From contig CAVZFD010000002.1 in NCBI GenBank assembly GCA_963774455.1, positions 62,001-126,000 on the forward strand: DNA of 64,000 bases, in the 5' to 3' direction. Each line of letters starts with the position of its first letter. The first letter of the stretch is position 1. Below, piece by piece: positions 9,115 to 17,011 of the stretch. This stretch comes from DATFVA01 sp963774455. Its GTDB lineage: Bacteria > Bacteroidota > Ignavibacteria > Ignavibacteriales > Ignavibacteriaceae. Position numbers and translations under genes: made by a program. The notes beneath the pieces are model-generated. The model saw only the letters and a program-made list of their open reading frames with translations. It had not been told where the DNA came from and ran no database searches.

Positions 9115-9453
9115 TTATGGAATTAAAAATGGAGGAATTGTTAAAATCTTATCTGATTTCTCCAGATTATGTTTCATGCAAAGTATTCGTACATTTTCCG
9201 ATGTTAAACTAGTACCTCCTTTTGAAAACGGAAGTATATGATCAAAATGAAGATTTTCTTTTGAACCGCACAAAACACACTGACCTTTATCTCTGGCCCA
9301 AACTTCAACTTTAACGTAAGAAGGGATTAATCTATTATGAGGTATCTGTATTTCTTTATTGAAAGTTTTAACTTCAACCGGGTGAAGATAGGATTTGAAA
9401 ACATCCTCATTCCATTGAAAACAATATATCCTTTCCCACAGTTTCAGACCATC
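9115..9453 (-). pseudogene. truncated HNH endonuclease (C-terminal remnant)
   Basis: On the minus strand an open frame of 112 codons with no usable start codon encodes the last part of an HNH nuclease: WERIYCFQWNEDVFKSYLHP, then PHNRLIPSYVKVEVWARD, GQCVLCGS (CxxC of the zinc knuckle), NLHFDHILPFSKGGT (HNH His), and ENVRILCMKHNLEKSDKI. An in-frame TAA at 9454-9456 stops the frame just before the domain would continue upstream. Full family members I know of are longer, so this is a 5'-truncated pseudogene. It starts 15 bases after the stop of the next gene on the same strand. Confidence 0.75.
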
Positions 9454-9470
9454 TTACGATGTTTCCTTTC

Positions 9471-10079
9471 TTATTCAAGGGTTACGGCAGCAAGGTAGAT
9501 GGTTTTGTTTTTGTATTTCTTTATAAGGGAGGTTTCTTCTTTGCTGAGCTTGAAGGTGAGGCGGGGGACTTCTGCAAGGGTTTCCTGCATCAGGAGGAAT
9601 TTGAAATCATCATCCTTTTTTCTTCTTTTGTTCCAGAGGCTGAGGATTAGTATGAAGATGACTTTTGTTTCTTCTTTGTGCAGTGCGAAGGGAAGGGGGG
9701 CGACTTCTATTCTGCCGGGCAGGACTGATATTTCTTCTGCTTCAAGTTTGAATCCTCCGGGGGTTATTTGTGCTTTTTCTGAGGGCCTGCCGGGTTCGCA
9801 GAAGGCGAAGTTCACTTTGTTGATCTTGTTATTGGCCCTGGTGCACGGTGCTTTTTCTTTTTCCCAGATGGCCTTGAGAAGACTGCTCTTTAATATGACT
9901 GACCCGAATTTTCCGTTTACTTTCTGCCTGCTCCGTTTGTCGATTTCGTGGGGAAGCTGACTGGTAGTGTACTTTCCCGTAATTTCTGAGATGAATATCT
10001 TCCCGTTGATTTTTCTGAAGAGTTCATTGCCGATCTTCCCGCGAACTTCTCCGAGTACCGACGATTTTAGTTCCGCCAT
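9471..10079 (-). CDS. hypothetical protein, faintly DUF6266-like N terminus
   Basis: 202 aa, no signal peptide or membrane segment. The N terminus (MAELKSSVLGEVRGKIGNEL followed by a Lys-rich ING motif) resembles the start of DUF6266-type proteins of Bacteroidota (short Gly-rich motif, then a conserved basic stretch), but I am not sure of that match. The remainder has alternating strands and basic residues (WNKRRKKDDDFKFLLM). GGGAG lies 6-7 bases before the ATG. It sits beside an HNH remnant and an 11-base tandem repeat, a setting that suggests old mobile or prophage-like DNA. Confidence 0.55.
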   Translation of the reverse strand: MAELKSSVLGEVRGKIGNELFRKINGKIFISEITGKYTTSQLPHEIDKRSRQKVNGKFGSVILKSSLLKAIWEKEKAPCTRANNKINKVNFAFCEPGRPSEKAQITPGGFKLEAEEISVLPGRIEVAPLPFALHKEETKVIFILILSLWNKRRKKDDDFKFLLMQETLAEVPRLTFKLSKEETSLIKKYKNKTIYLAAVTLE

Positions 10080-10180
10080 TTATTTCTCCCGTTTTTGTTT
10101 TGGTTTACAAATATGTTAAATTTTGGGCAGAATTCACAGCTTTCAGGGGTGCTACGGACATAATTTTTGAAATTTTCCCC

Positions 10181-10230
10181 GGCCTCAATTTGGCCTCATT
10201 TCGGCCTCATTTCGGCCTCAAATAGGCACG
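10181..10230 (+). repeat. 11-base tandem repeat (GGCCTC units)
   Basis: GGCCTC occurs at 10181, 10192, 10203 and 10214, exactly 11 bases apart, followed by GGCAC at 10225 in the same phase. A second locus with the same phase and the same terminal GGCAC is at 62135-62183. Confidence 0.85.
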
Positions 10231-10337
10231 CAAGTACGTCCCAGCCCCAATCTTTCAGGATCCTTTTCCCTCCCGGGCGCGGTGATTTCCCTGCGGCTGC
10301 CCTGCTGCTGGTTTTGCCCGCCGATGAGGTTCTCTGC

Positions 10338-10889
10338 TTAGTTCTGCTTTTCTTCCGGGGGAATGCTGTGCTTTATTTTGCCCCAGTATTCGTCAAAGTC
10401 GAATTTTACGAAGGTGGGACTTTCGCTGTTGTGGCAGCTTACACAAAATTCCTGGATGTTGTCGTGAAGGATAAGCCCGTTCTTAACTGCCAGATCTTTA
10501 TCTTTCATTATTTTCATATCTTTATAGCCTGAACCGGGCCCGTGGCAGGTTTCACATTGTACCCCGTCTTCAACTTTAAATTTCTTCCCCAGCATTACCG
10601 CATCAAGGTTATAACCGGTTACATGGCATTTTAAACATTCCCAGGTTTTAGATGCCGGTTCTGTGAAACCTTTCGCTTTTGCAATTTGATCGGCCGTGTC
10701 TGTCTGCAGTGCTTCAAATGCTTTTGAATGGGCACTTTTCTGCCAGATTGAAAGCTGGTCTCCAATCTTTTCGGATTTGTGGCACATACCGCAGGTTTCA
10801 GCACCTACATAGGTGTACCGGGTCTGAGATAGCAGCGATGCGGCTGGTAAAAGAAGCAGTATCAGCAGATGGTGAATTGTAAGTTTCAT
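10338..10889 (-). CDS. tetraheme cytochrome c (c554-like)
   Basis: 183 aa. Signal peptide (MKLTIHHLLILLLLPAASLL), then four CxxCH heme-binding motifs: CGMCH, CLKCH, CETCH and CVSCH, about residues 35, 82, 110 and 150. The spacing and the HGPGSGY motif after the third site match the cytochrome c554/c' family of periplasmic electron carriers. A longer frame (10943) lacks the signal peptide at its start; ATG at 10889 has GAGGAGG 5 bases upstream. It stands alone, so partners are unknown; it would act in the periplasm in electron transfer to or from reductases. Confidence 0.9.
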   Translation of the reverse strand: MKLTIHHLLILLLLPAASLLSQTRYTYVGAETCGMCHKSEKIGDQLSIWQKSAHSKAFEALQTDTADQIAKAKGFTEPASKTWECLKCHVTGYNLDAVMLGKKFKVEDGVQCETCHGPGSGYKDMKIMKDKDLAVKNGLILHDNIQEFCVSCHNSESPTFVKFDFDEYWGKIKHSIPPEEKQN

Positions 10890-11010
10890 AGAACCTCCTC
10901 TTGATGAAAATATTTTCCTGCAGGATTGACTGAAGTGCGTCAACCGCAGTAAAATCTACGCTGATCTCAATTTCCCCTTTTTATCGAACAGAAGCAACGG
11001 CTGTATTTGA

Positions 11011-11715
11011 TTAAAATGGATTCCAGCCTTTCAGTGCGTAATCGACTGCTGCTTTTGCGTGGAGCTGCAGGGTGTTGAAGACGGGGAGAGGGACGTCTTC
11101 CTGTTTTATGAGCAGGGGGATCTCGGTGCAGCCGAGTACGATGCCCTGCGCGCCCTGTTTCTCAAGACCGTCTATGATTTCAAGGAATCTTTTCTTTGAT
11201 TCGGGCCTGAAGTTCTCTTTGAGGAGCTCGTCCATAATTACGCTGTGAATGTAATTCCTTTCGGGTTTTTCCGGGACCAGTGAGGTGATTCCGGCTTCGC
11301 TTAATCGCTTCGTGTAGAAGTCCATCTCCATCGTGAACCTGGTGCCGAGCAGACCAATTGTCGACAGTCCTTTCTTCTTGATTTCCGCTGCCGCGGCATC
11401 GGCGATGTGCACTATGGGAAGCTTCACTTCTTCTTCAAGTCTTTCTGCGTACTGGTGGAGTGTGTTTGCACAGAGCACTATGAAGTCTGCTGATGCATCC
11501 CTGAGCCGGCGTGCGGCATCGAGGACGTACCTGTACACTCCTTCGTGGTCGTCGCGGAGGTTGCATTCGTTTATGTCGGCATAGTTGAATGAGTAGAGGA
11601 TGATGCGCGCGGAATTGTGTCCCCCCAGCAGTCTGTTTGTTTCCTGGTTTATGAGGCGGTAGTATTCTGTTGTGGATACCCAGCCGGTTCCGCCGATTAG
11701 GCCCATGGTTTGCAT
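11011..11715 (-). CDS. aspartate/glutamate racemase family protein
   Basis: 234 aa, full length. Starts MQTMGLIGGTGW, the usual N terminus of aspartate racemase (Asp/Glu/hydantoin racemase superfamily). The two catalytic cysteines are in VLCANTLHQ (about residue 84) and VLGCTEIPLL (about residue 195). These enzymes interconvert L- and D-amino acids without cofactor; the close relatives of this form are annotated aspartate racemase, but substrate needs testing. ATG 11715 has GGAG 7 bases upstream; the frame further upstream runs through a heptamer repeat. Confidence 0.88.
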   Translation of the reverse strand: MQTMGLIGGTGWVSTTEYYRLINQETNRLLGGHNSARIILYSFNYADINECNLRDDHEGVYRYVLDAARRLRDASADFIVLCANTLHQYAERLEEEVKLPIVHIADAAAAEIKKKGLSTIGLLGTRFTMEMDFYTKRLSEAGITSLVPEKPERNYIHSVIMDELLKENFRPESKKRFLEIIDGLEKQGAQGIVLGCTEIPLLIKQEDVPLPVFNTLQLHAKAAVDYALKGWNPF

Positions 11716-11725
11716 TATATTCTCC

Positions 11726-11842
11726 GAAAGTAAAAAGTAAAAAGTAAAAAGTAAAAAAAACAAGTAAAAAGTAAAAAGTAAAAAGTAAAAAGGAAAAAAA
11801 ACAAGGAAAAAGTAAAAAGGAAAAAGGAAAAAGTAAAAAGAT
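11726..11842 (+). repeat. heptanucleotide tandem repeat (AAAAAGT)
   Basis: About 16 seven-base units, mainly GTAAAAA and GGAAAAA, interrupted twice by AAACAA. It begins right behind the ribosome site of the racemase gene. Similar units occur at 18.46-18.78, 22.67-22.72 and 59.32-59.37 kb. Confidence 0.9.
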
Positions 11843-11883
11843 TGAAAATTGCAGATTTCAGATTGAAAATTGGGGAATGAGGG
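11835..11883 (+). repeat. 49-base repeat, inverted copy at 18614-18662
   Basis: Begins AAAAAGATTGAAAATTGC and ends GGGGAATGAGGG. The reverse complement of 18614-18662 matches it with a single mismatch in 49 bases. Confidence 0.85.
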
Positions 11884-12141
11884 TGAAAAAAGGAGGCAGG
11901 GGCAGGAGACAGAAGTCAGGAGAAGTAGGGGATTCCTTCGGTCGGGGACTCCCTCGGAATGACAAATGTGAAAAAGGAGCGGGAGGAGACAGGAGTCAGA
12001 AATCAGGAGTCAGAAGACAGGAGAAAGAAGACGGAAGGATTTATCGATTTAAGAAAATTTGTTAAGAAGTACTGCTGGATTATTTGTAAATTAATGCAAC
12101 TTAAATATTCGAAACTTCCACATCTAATCCGGAGAAGTAAT
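11884..12141. repeat. intergenic purine-rich repeats
   Basis: Contains AGGAGACAGAAGTCAGGAG and CAGGAGTCAGAAGACAGGAG words (period near 7) and a GATTCCTTCGGTCGGGGACT segment (11931-11964) of a kind that recurs in Bacteroidota intergenic DNA. The true sialidase-like gene starts at the end of this stretch; frames entering it from 11877 and 11959 are accidental. Confidence 0.55.
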
Positions 12142-14148
12142 ATGAGTAACATTTCTACAGAGAAGAAATTGAATAATGCGGCCGGCCTTTTTTTCTTGCC
12201 GGTTGTAATTGTTCTCTTTTCGTCCGTCCTGGTTTTCTCCCAGGTAAATGAAAATCGGGGGAAAACGCACGATCCGTCGCTGCATCACGAGGTGATGGAC
12301 GACGAGTATGTTCCCGTCTCGAGGGACGATATGGGTAGATCGCCCGGTTATCACTATACAATGAGCGGCATTACTACGGTACAGGTGAACGTCGATGAGA
12401 GCGGCCTGAACATTACGGGCGACGCCGCTAATGAACCTTCGATGGCTGTTGACCCTAACGATCCGAACAAGATGACGATCGGATGGAGACAGTTCAATAC
12501 TGTAAGCAGCAACTTCCGCCAGGCGGGCCACGCGTATACAACCGACGCGGGACAGACATGGACGTTCCCCGGCGTGATCCAACCCGGTTTTTTCCGCTCT
12601 GATCCCGTGCTGGATTACGACAGGGAAGGCAATTTTTATTACAACAGCTTAACGAATGATCCCGACTATTTCTGCAAGGTATTCAAATCAAGCGACGGCG
12701 GTGTATCATGGGACAATGGCGTGGACGCTAAGGGCGGCGATAAACAGTGGATGACTATTGATAAAACCGACGGTCCTGGATCGGGTCATATTTATGCTTT
12801 CTGGACAAGCTACTTCAGCACCTGCTACCCCGGTTTCTTTACCCGCTCAACAGATGCCGGCGCAAGTTTCGAAAATTGTACTGTCGTTCCCCAGGATCCT
12901 TCGTGGGGAACTATCATGGTGGGACCCGACGGCAATCTTTTTATAGGTGCTTCCGGAGCTTCCGATTTTGTTGTAGCAAAATCTTCAAATGCACAGATCG
13001 CCGGTCAGACGGTAACCTGGGATATGGCGACTCCGGTTGACCTCGGCGGGTATATCAGCTACGGACTGGGACCAAACCCCGACGGTCTCGCCGGCCAGAC
13101 ATCAATTGCAATAGACACTTCCGGGGGAGCGACAAACGGAAACATCTATTTATTGTGTTCGGTTCAGCCTTATTCCGGTTCTGACCCTCTTGATGTAAAG
13201 TTCTCAAGAAGCACAAACGGCGGCGTAAGCTGGTCTTCTTCAATTAAGATAAACGACGATGCAGGCACCAACGCGTACCAGTGGTTCGGCACAATGTCGG
13301 CTGCCCCTAACGGGCGTATCGATGTAATCTGGCTTGATACAAGAGATCATCCCGGAACTTATCTCTCGGCTTTATATTACTCTTACTCCACTGACGGAGG
13401 TTTGTCGTGGTCGGCTAATGAAAGGATGTCAGATTTCTTCGATCCGCACCTCGGCTGGCCGAACCAGCAGAAGATGGGAGATTACTTCCACATGGTTTCC
13501 GACAACGGCGGCGCGCACCTTGCCTGGGCAGCAACGTTCAACGGTGAAGAGGATGTGTACTACAGCTATATTACTCCCGATGTTGTTCCTGTTGAGCTTA
13601 CCTCGTTTACGACTGCCGCCGGAAATAACGTTGTTATCCTTAACTGGACGACAGCGACAGAGACTAACAACAAAGGCTTCGAAATTGAGAGAAGCACCGA
13701 CAGGAAAGACTGGAGTGTGATCGGTTTCGTTGGCGGAAGCGGCACATCTTCAGAACCGCAGGTTTACTCTTACACGGATAAGCTGTCGGGTGTAACGGCT
13801 CCGCGTCTTTACTACAGGCTGAAGCAGGTCGATTTTGACGGCACCTATGAATACTCAGATATCTCAACTGCTGAAATCGCACCGTCTTCGTTCGAGCTTG
13901 CGCAGAATTATCCCAACCCGTTCAACCCGTCAACGGTAATAACTTATTCTCTGCCTGAGAATGACTTTGTTACGCTGAAGGTTTATGATGTTCTGGGTAA
14001 CGAGGTTGCATCGCTTGTGAATGAGCAGAAAACCGCCGGAAAGCATTCGCTTGAATTCAATGCTTCGGATTTAGGAAGCGGCGTTTACTTCTACACGCTG
14101 AAGGCAGGCGTGCATGTTCAGAGCAGGAAGATGATCCTGGTTAAGTAA
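12142..14148 (+). CDS. T9SS-secreted sialidase-like (Asp-box) protein
   Basis: 668 aa. Signal sequence near residues 15-35 (FFLPVVIVLFSSVLVFSQ), then a six-bladed sialidase-type propeller marked by at least five Asp boxes (TDAGQTW, SDGGVSW, TDAGASF, TNGGVSW, TDGGLSW), then an FN3-like stretch (TATETNNKGFEIERS) and a C-terminal T9SS sorting domain (NYPNPFNPSTVITY; KAGVHVQSRKMILVK). The Arg triad of true sialidases is not evident, so hydrolase activity is doubtful. ATG 12142 has GGAGAAG upstream; frames to the left (11959) start within repeat DNA and have no signal peptide. A 16-bp hairpin follows. Confidence 0.85.
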   Translation: MSNISTEKKLNNAAGLFFLPVVIVLFSSVLVFSQVNENRGKTHDPSLHHEVMDDEYVPVSRDDMGRSPGYHYTMSGITTVQVNVDESGLNITGDAANEPSMAVDPNDPNKMTIGWRQFNTVSSNFRQAGHAYTTDAGQTWTFPGVIQPGFFRSDPVLDYDREGNFYYNSLTNDPDYFCKVFKSSDGGVSWDNGVDAKGGDKQWMTIDKTDGPGSGHIYAFWTSYFSTCYPGFFTRSTDAGASFENCTVVPQDPSWGTIMVGPDGNLFIGASGASDFVVAKSSNAQIAGQTVTWDMATPVDLGGYISYGLGPNPDGLAGQTSIAIDTSGGATNGNIYLLCSVQPYSGSDPLDVKFSRSTNGGVSWSSSIKINDDAGTNAYQWFGTMSAAPNGRIDVIWLDTRDHPGTYLSALYYSYSTDGGLSWSANERMSDFFDPHLGWPNQQKMGDYFHMVSDNGGAHLAWAATFNGEEDVYYSYITPDVVPVELTSFTTAAGNNVVILNWTTATETNNKGFEIERSTDRKDWSVIGFVGGSGTSSEPQVYSYTDKLSGVTAPRLYYRLKQVDFDGTYEYSDISTAEIAPSSFELAQNYPNPFNPSTVITYSLPENDFVTLKVYDVLGNEVASLVNEQKTAGKHSLEFNASDLGSGVYFYTLKAGVHVQSRKMILVK

Positions 14149-14155
14149 CCCTGAT

Positions 14156-14190
14156 GCCTTAGCCCCCGGTTAGAAACCGGGGGCTAAGGC
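14156..14190. terminator. strong hairpin, possible bidirectional terminator
   Basis: GCCTTAGCCCCCGGTT and its exact complement form a perfect 16-bp stem with a 3-base loop (14172-14174). It lies eight bases after the sialidase-like stop and ahead of the TPR remnant, which converges on it. No U-tract follows, so it may also be a palindromic repeat element rather than a classic terminator. Confidence 0.7.
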
Positions 14191-14202
14191 TCAGTGTGAC
14201 AT

Positions 14203-14640
14203 CTACAAAATTCTGGATGATGTTAATTTCACATCCGCATATTTCCAGGCTTCCCTGAGCCTATTTCCAATCTCGGCGGCTTCTTCATTTTTGTTCTGCT
14301 TCAGCAGCGCCTGCTGCAGTCCAATCAATCCCCAACCGTTTTCGGGCACCTCAGCCAGGTTCTCCCTGTACACCTTCTCCGCTTCCGCATATCTTCCTGC
14401 TTCAATCAGCACGGCGCCCAGGTTCTGTCTGCAGGGATAGAACCAGGTGGGAGGTTCATCATACCGGAGCTTATCCTCAATTTCTACTGCCTTGCGTAGA
14501 TGTGCAACAGCCGCATCGTAATTTTTCTTTTTTGCTTCAAGATCGCCCCGTGTAACTTCCGAAGCAATCTGAATAAGACTGCCTGCAGAATTTATATCCC
14601 ATATATAAAAATCCTCCGGATCTATTAATGTCTGTAGTAT
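14203..14640 (-). pseudogene. TPR protein C-terminal remnant
   Basis: An open frame of 145 codons on the minus strand with no ATG near its start; TAA at 14641-14643 closes it upstream. It encodes LEAKKKNYDAAVAHLRKAVEI, YDEPPTWFYPCRQNLGAVL, AGRYAEAEKVYRENLAEVPE and a C terminus ending KYADVKLTSSRIL. This is the last part of long TPR proteins whose final repeats end with a conserved DEPPxWYYPxR block. Only a GTG at 14412 could start a 69-aa piece. Most likely a 5'-deleted gene. Confidence 0.7.
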
Positions 14641-14881
14641 TTAGAAGAGAAGTCTGTAAACAAACGTAGGGTTAGTGAAATATTGCTTTTAAGCAATTAA
14701 TATTTAATAACCGGAATGTGCGGCAGAATACACCCTCAGAAATTTTACTGTCGCTTTGAACCTTGTTGCATTATTTTACTTCATCCTCAAAACAGATCTT
14801 ATTATCCTGCTGGTACAAATGAGTGGAAATATGAAACGTACGGTAAGTCGTTTTAACAATATTATATGAAAGGAATATTTT
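14641..14881. other. intergenic, with a small palindrome
   Basis: No gene seen. ATTGCTTTTAAGCAAT (14682-14697) is a 7-bp inverted repeat embedded in AT-rich flanks, 185 bases before the SnoaL-like gene; it could be an operator or part of a promoter region. Confidence 0.35.
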
Positions 14882-15421
14882 ATGAACAGGAATTATCTTC
14901 TAATACTTCTGGTACCTTTTTTAGGGCTGCTTACGTCGTGCCAGAATGATAACCGTCAGAATAATGATAATAGAAGAGAAGCATTTATCCAGGTTAACAA
15001 AATACTGGATGGCGGGAACGTTGACTCCCTGGGTAATTATATTAAAGAAGATGCCGTCGACCACCAGGCTGAGGCAATGGGTGTGTCCCAGCAGGGACTC
15101 GCGGGAATTAAGGAACTGTTCACAAGACTGCATACCGTTTTCCCCGATATGAAAACAACAATTCATTCGATGGCGTTTTCCGGAGATACGATGTTTGCAT
15201 GGGTATCTTCAACAGGCACACTGGCTCAGCCTTTTATGGGTATGCCCGCGGGACAGACACAGACCGTCAGCAGTGTTGATGTGATAAGGTTCGATGGTGA
15301 TATGATGGCAGAGCACTGGGGATTTACGGATATATCGGAAATGCAAAAGATGCAGCAGCAGGATACTACAAGGAACAATATGATGGGACAGGATACAACA
15401 GCAGGGCATATGAATCGGTAG
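14882..15421 (+). CDS. SnoaL-like (ester cyclase family) lipoprotein
   Basis: 179 aa. Lipoprotein signal with lipobox LTSC about residue 20. Residues about 35-150 match the SnoaL-like fold of the NTF2 superfamily: LGNYIKEDAVDHQA, LAGIKELFTRLHTVFPDMK, and VDVIRFDGDMMAEHWGFTD near the end. The known SnoaL enzymes cyclise polyketide esters, but the fold is used for many small-molecule functions, and the substrate here is unknown. The C terminus is Met/Gln-rich (QKMQQQDTTRNNMMG), a possible metal-binding tail. Upstream AAAGGAA acts as ribosome site. Confidence 0.78.
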   Translation: MNRNYLLILLVPFLGLLTSCQNDNRQNNDNRREAFIQVNKILDGGNVDSLGNYIKEDAVDHQAEAMGVSQQGLAGIKELFTRLHTVFPDMKTTIHSMAFSGDTMFAWVSSTGTLAQPFMGMPAGQTQTVSSVDVIRFDGDMMAEHWGFTDISEMQKMQQQDTTRNNMMGQDTTAGHMNR

Positions 15422-15439
15422 GCAGTAACAGAATAGCCT

Positions 15440-15460
15440 GAGCCCCGCCCTGCGGGGCTC
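15440..15460. terminator. hairpin between convergent genes
   Basis: GAGCCCCGC, loop CCT, GCGGGGCTC: a perfect 9-bp stem between the SnoaL-like gene and the end of the M16 pair. No T-run on either side. Confidence 0.6.
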
Positions 15461-15478
15461 ATTGTAACATCAATAATA

Positions 15479-17011
15479 TTATTTGAAGGTGTCCTGCGAG
15501 TCAACTATCTTAACATTCTTTACGTTAAGCTTAAAGTTTTCCGCGGCCGCGTCTTCTTTCAGGAGATCTTCTCCTAATCCCGCCTTCACCTGGTTTGAAT
15601 AGCTCATAGGGGACGGCGTATTGTTTCTCAGACTCTCAGCCAGCGGTTCGGCTTCACTCTTATCCGTCACAATAGTTATATCCATATTATCTATCTGCAT
15701 ATATTTCTTTATGGCATTGTTGACGTCTTCAAGCGTAAGTTTTGAGAGCTGACCGCTGAGCTCCTTAATGTAATCTTTCCTTCCGTACATACGTGAATCC
15801 ATCAGATAGCCGAGCTGCTGATCGGGCGACTGTATATAGAGCTTAATGTAGCTTTGAAGGAAATCCCTGGCTGCCTCAAAATCCTTCTGCGACATACCGT
15901 TCTTTATCATCTTATCCATCTCACGCAAAGCCATACGCAGGGCAAAGTGGGCATGACCTATCTTAACGTCTTTCAGCTCATTGTACTGCATCTTTAATTG
16001 TTTGGCGATCTGCACGGGCCTTATCCACAGAGCGAAGTAATTCGCGTGTCTCGGCACTCCCGACGGAGGAAGCATATTTCCGCCTCCGTTGGCATACCAT
16101 TCGATATAAGAATAATCGCCGTAGTTCATCGAACGTTCCTCACGGATCATCTGGTATAATCTGCCGTACGACTTTCTGTGTTCGCCGAGGTAGGAATTGG
16201 CAACCATCAGTGCGGCAAAATCATCATCGGCTCTTGTTATATCAATCGGGTAGCCCGCAAATATTGCGGAACCGAAAGCACCATCCTTTGATATGATCTC
16301 CACGTTGATGCCGTCGGGCATTTTAACATCGGGAACAGCAGGGATTTCCGGTTTCGTATCGGGAAGTTTCTTAAGATCCTCTTTAAGCTTACTCAGGAAC
16401 TCGTCACTATAGCTTCCGGCAATTCCGATCATCAGGTTATTCTGAGTGAAGAACTTTTTATACTGCTCTTTAACATCGTCAAGGGTAATTGAAGAAACAG
16501 AAGCCGATTTTCCTTCAACCATATGCTGGTAGCCGGTTCCCCTGAAAAGAAAATCCTCAAGGGCTTTCTTGCTGTATTCCTCATCGGAGGAAGCGCGGAT
16601 AACCTGGTCGACATAAGACTGCTGATTTGTTTTCACCCTGTCGAAATCATTCTGCGAGAATGAGGGGTTGGTAATTAGTCCAATCATAATCGGATAGAAC
16701 TGCTCGGCCCAGTCCTTATGAAACTGAAAAGTAAAGATCGTGACCTCCTTATCGACGGAGGAGCTATAGCGGGCAGCCATCGGGTAGATCTTATCCTGTA
16801 TATCGCTGAACGACAGGTCGCCGGTTCCGCCCTGGGTGATAAGGTTTGCCGCCGCGGAGGTTAAGCCTTCCTTACCGGCGGGGTCGGAGATTGAACCGTT
16901 TTTGAACATAAGCTTTACTATTATTTTAGCAGCTGAAGGCTGCTTCAGTTCAACGACATCCTGTGCCATAATAAACCCTGTTAGTAATAAAGAAATTATA
17001 ACTGCTTTCAT
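15479..17011 (-). CDS. M16 peptidase-like protein without zinc motif
   Basis: 510 aa with signal peptide (MKAVIISLLLTGFIMAQ). Matches the M16 (insulinase/processing peptidase) fold throughout, with LTSAAANLITQGGTGDLSF in place of the inverted zinc motif HxxEH of active members, and a second M16 domain (LGYLMDSRMYGRKDYIKEL) near residue 400. It is therefore the inactive partner of a heterodimer, as known for bacterial and mitochondrial pairs. Its ATG overlaps the stop of the upstream gene by one base (TAATG), so the two are translationally coupled and probably assembled together. Confidence 0.88.
   Translation of the reverse strand: MKAVIISLLLTGFIMAQDVVELKQPSAAKIIVKLMFKNGSISDPAGKEGLTSAAANLITQGGTGDLSFSDIQDKIYPMAARYSSSVDKEVTIFTFQFHKDWAEQFYPIMIGLITNPSFSQNDFDRVKTNQQSYVDQVIRASSDEEYSKKALEDFLFRGTGYQHMVEGKSASVSSITLDDVKEQYKKFFTQNNLMIGIAGSYSDEFLSKLKEDLKKLPDTKPEIPAVPDVKMPDGINVEIISKDGAFGSAIFAGYPIDITRADDDFAALMVANSYLGEHRKSYGRLYQMIREERSMNYGDYSYIEWYANGGGNMLPPSGVPRHANYFALWIRPVQIAKQLKMQYNELKDVKIGHAHFALRMALREMDKMIKNGMSQKDFEAARDFLQSYIKLYIQSPDQQLGYLMDSRMYGRKDYIKELSGQLSKLTLEDVNNAIKKYMQIDNMDITIVTDKSEAEPLAESLRNNTPSPMSYSNQVKAGLGEDLLKEDAAAENFKLNVKNVKIVDSQDTFK

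Noticed and set aside
9038..9241. Plus-strand open frame of 67 codons
   Set aside because: Overlaps the HNH remnant in antisense; the minus strand carries the recognisable domain.
12124..12582. Minus-strand frame of 152 codons
   Set aside because: Antisense to the signal peptide and first blades of the sialidase-like protein.
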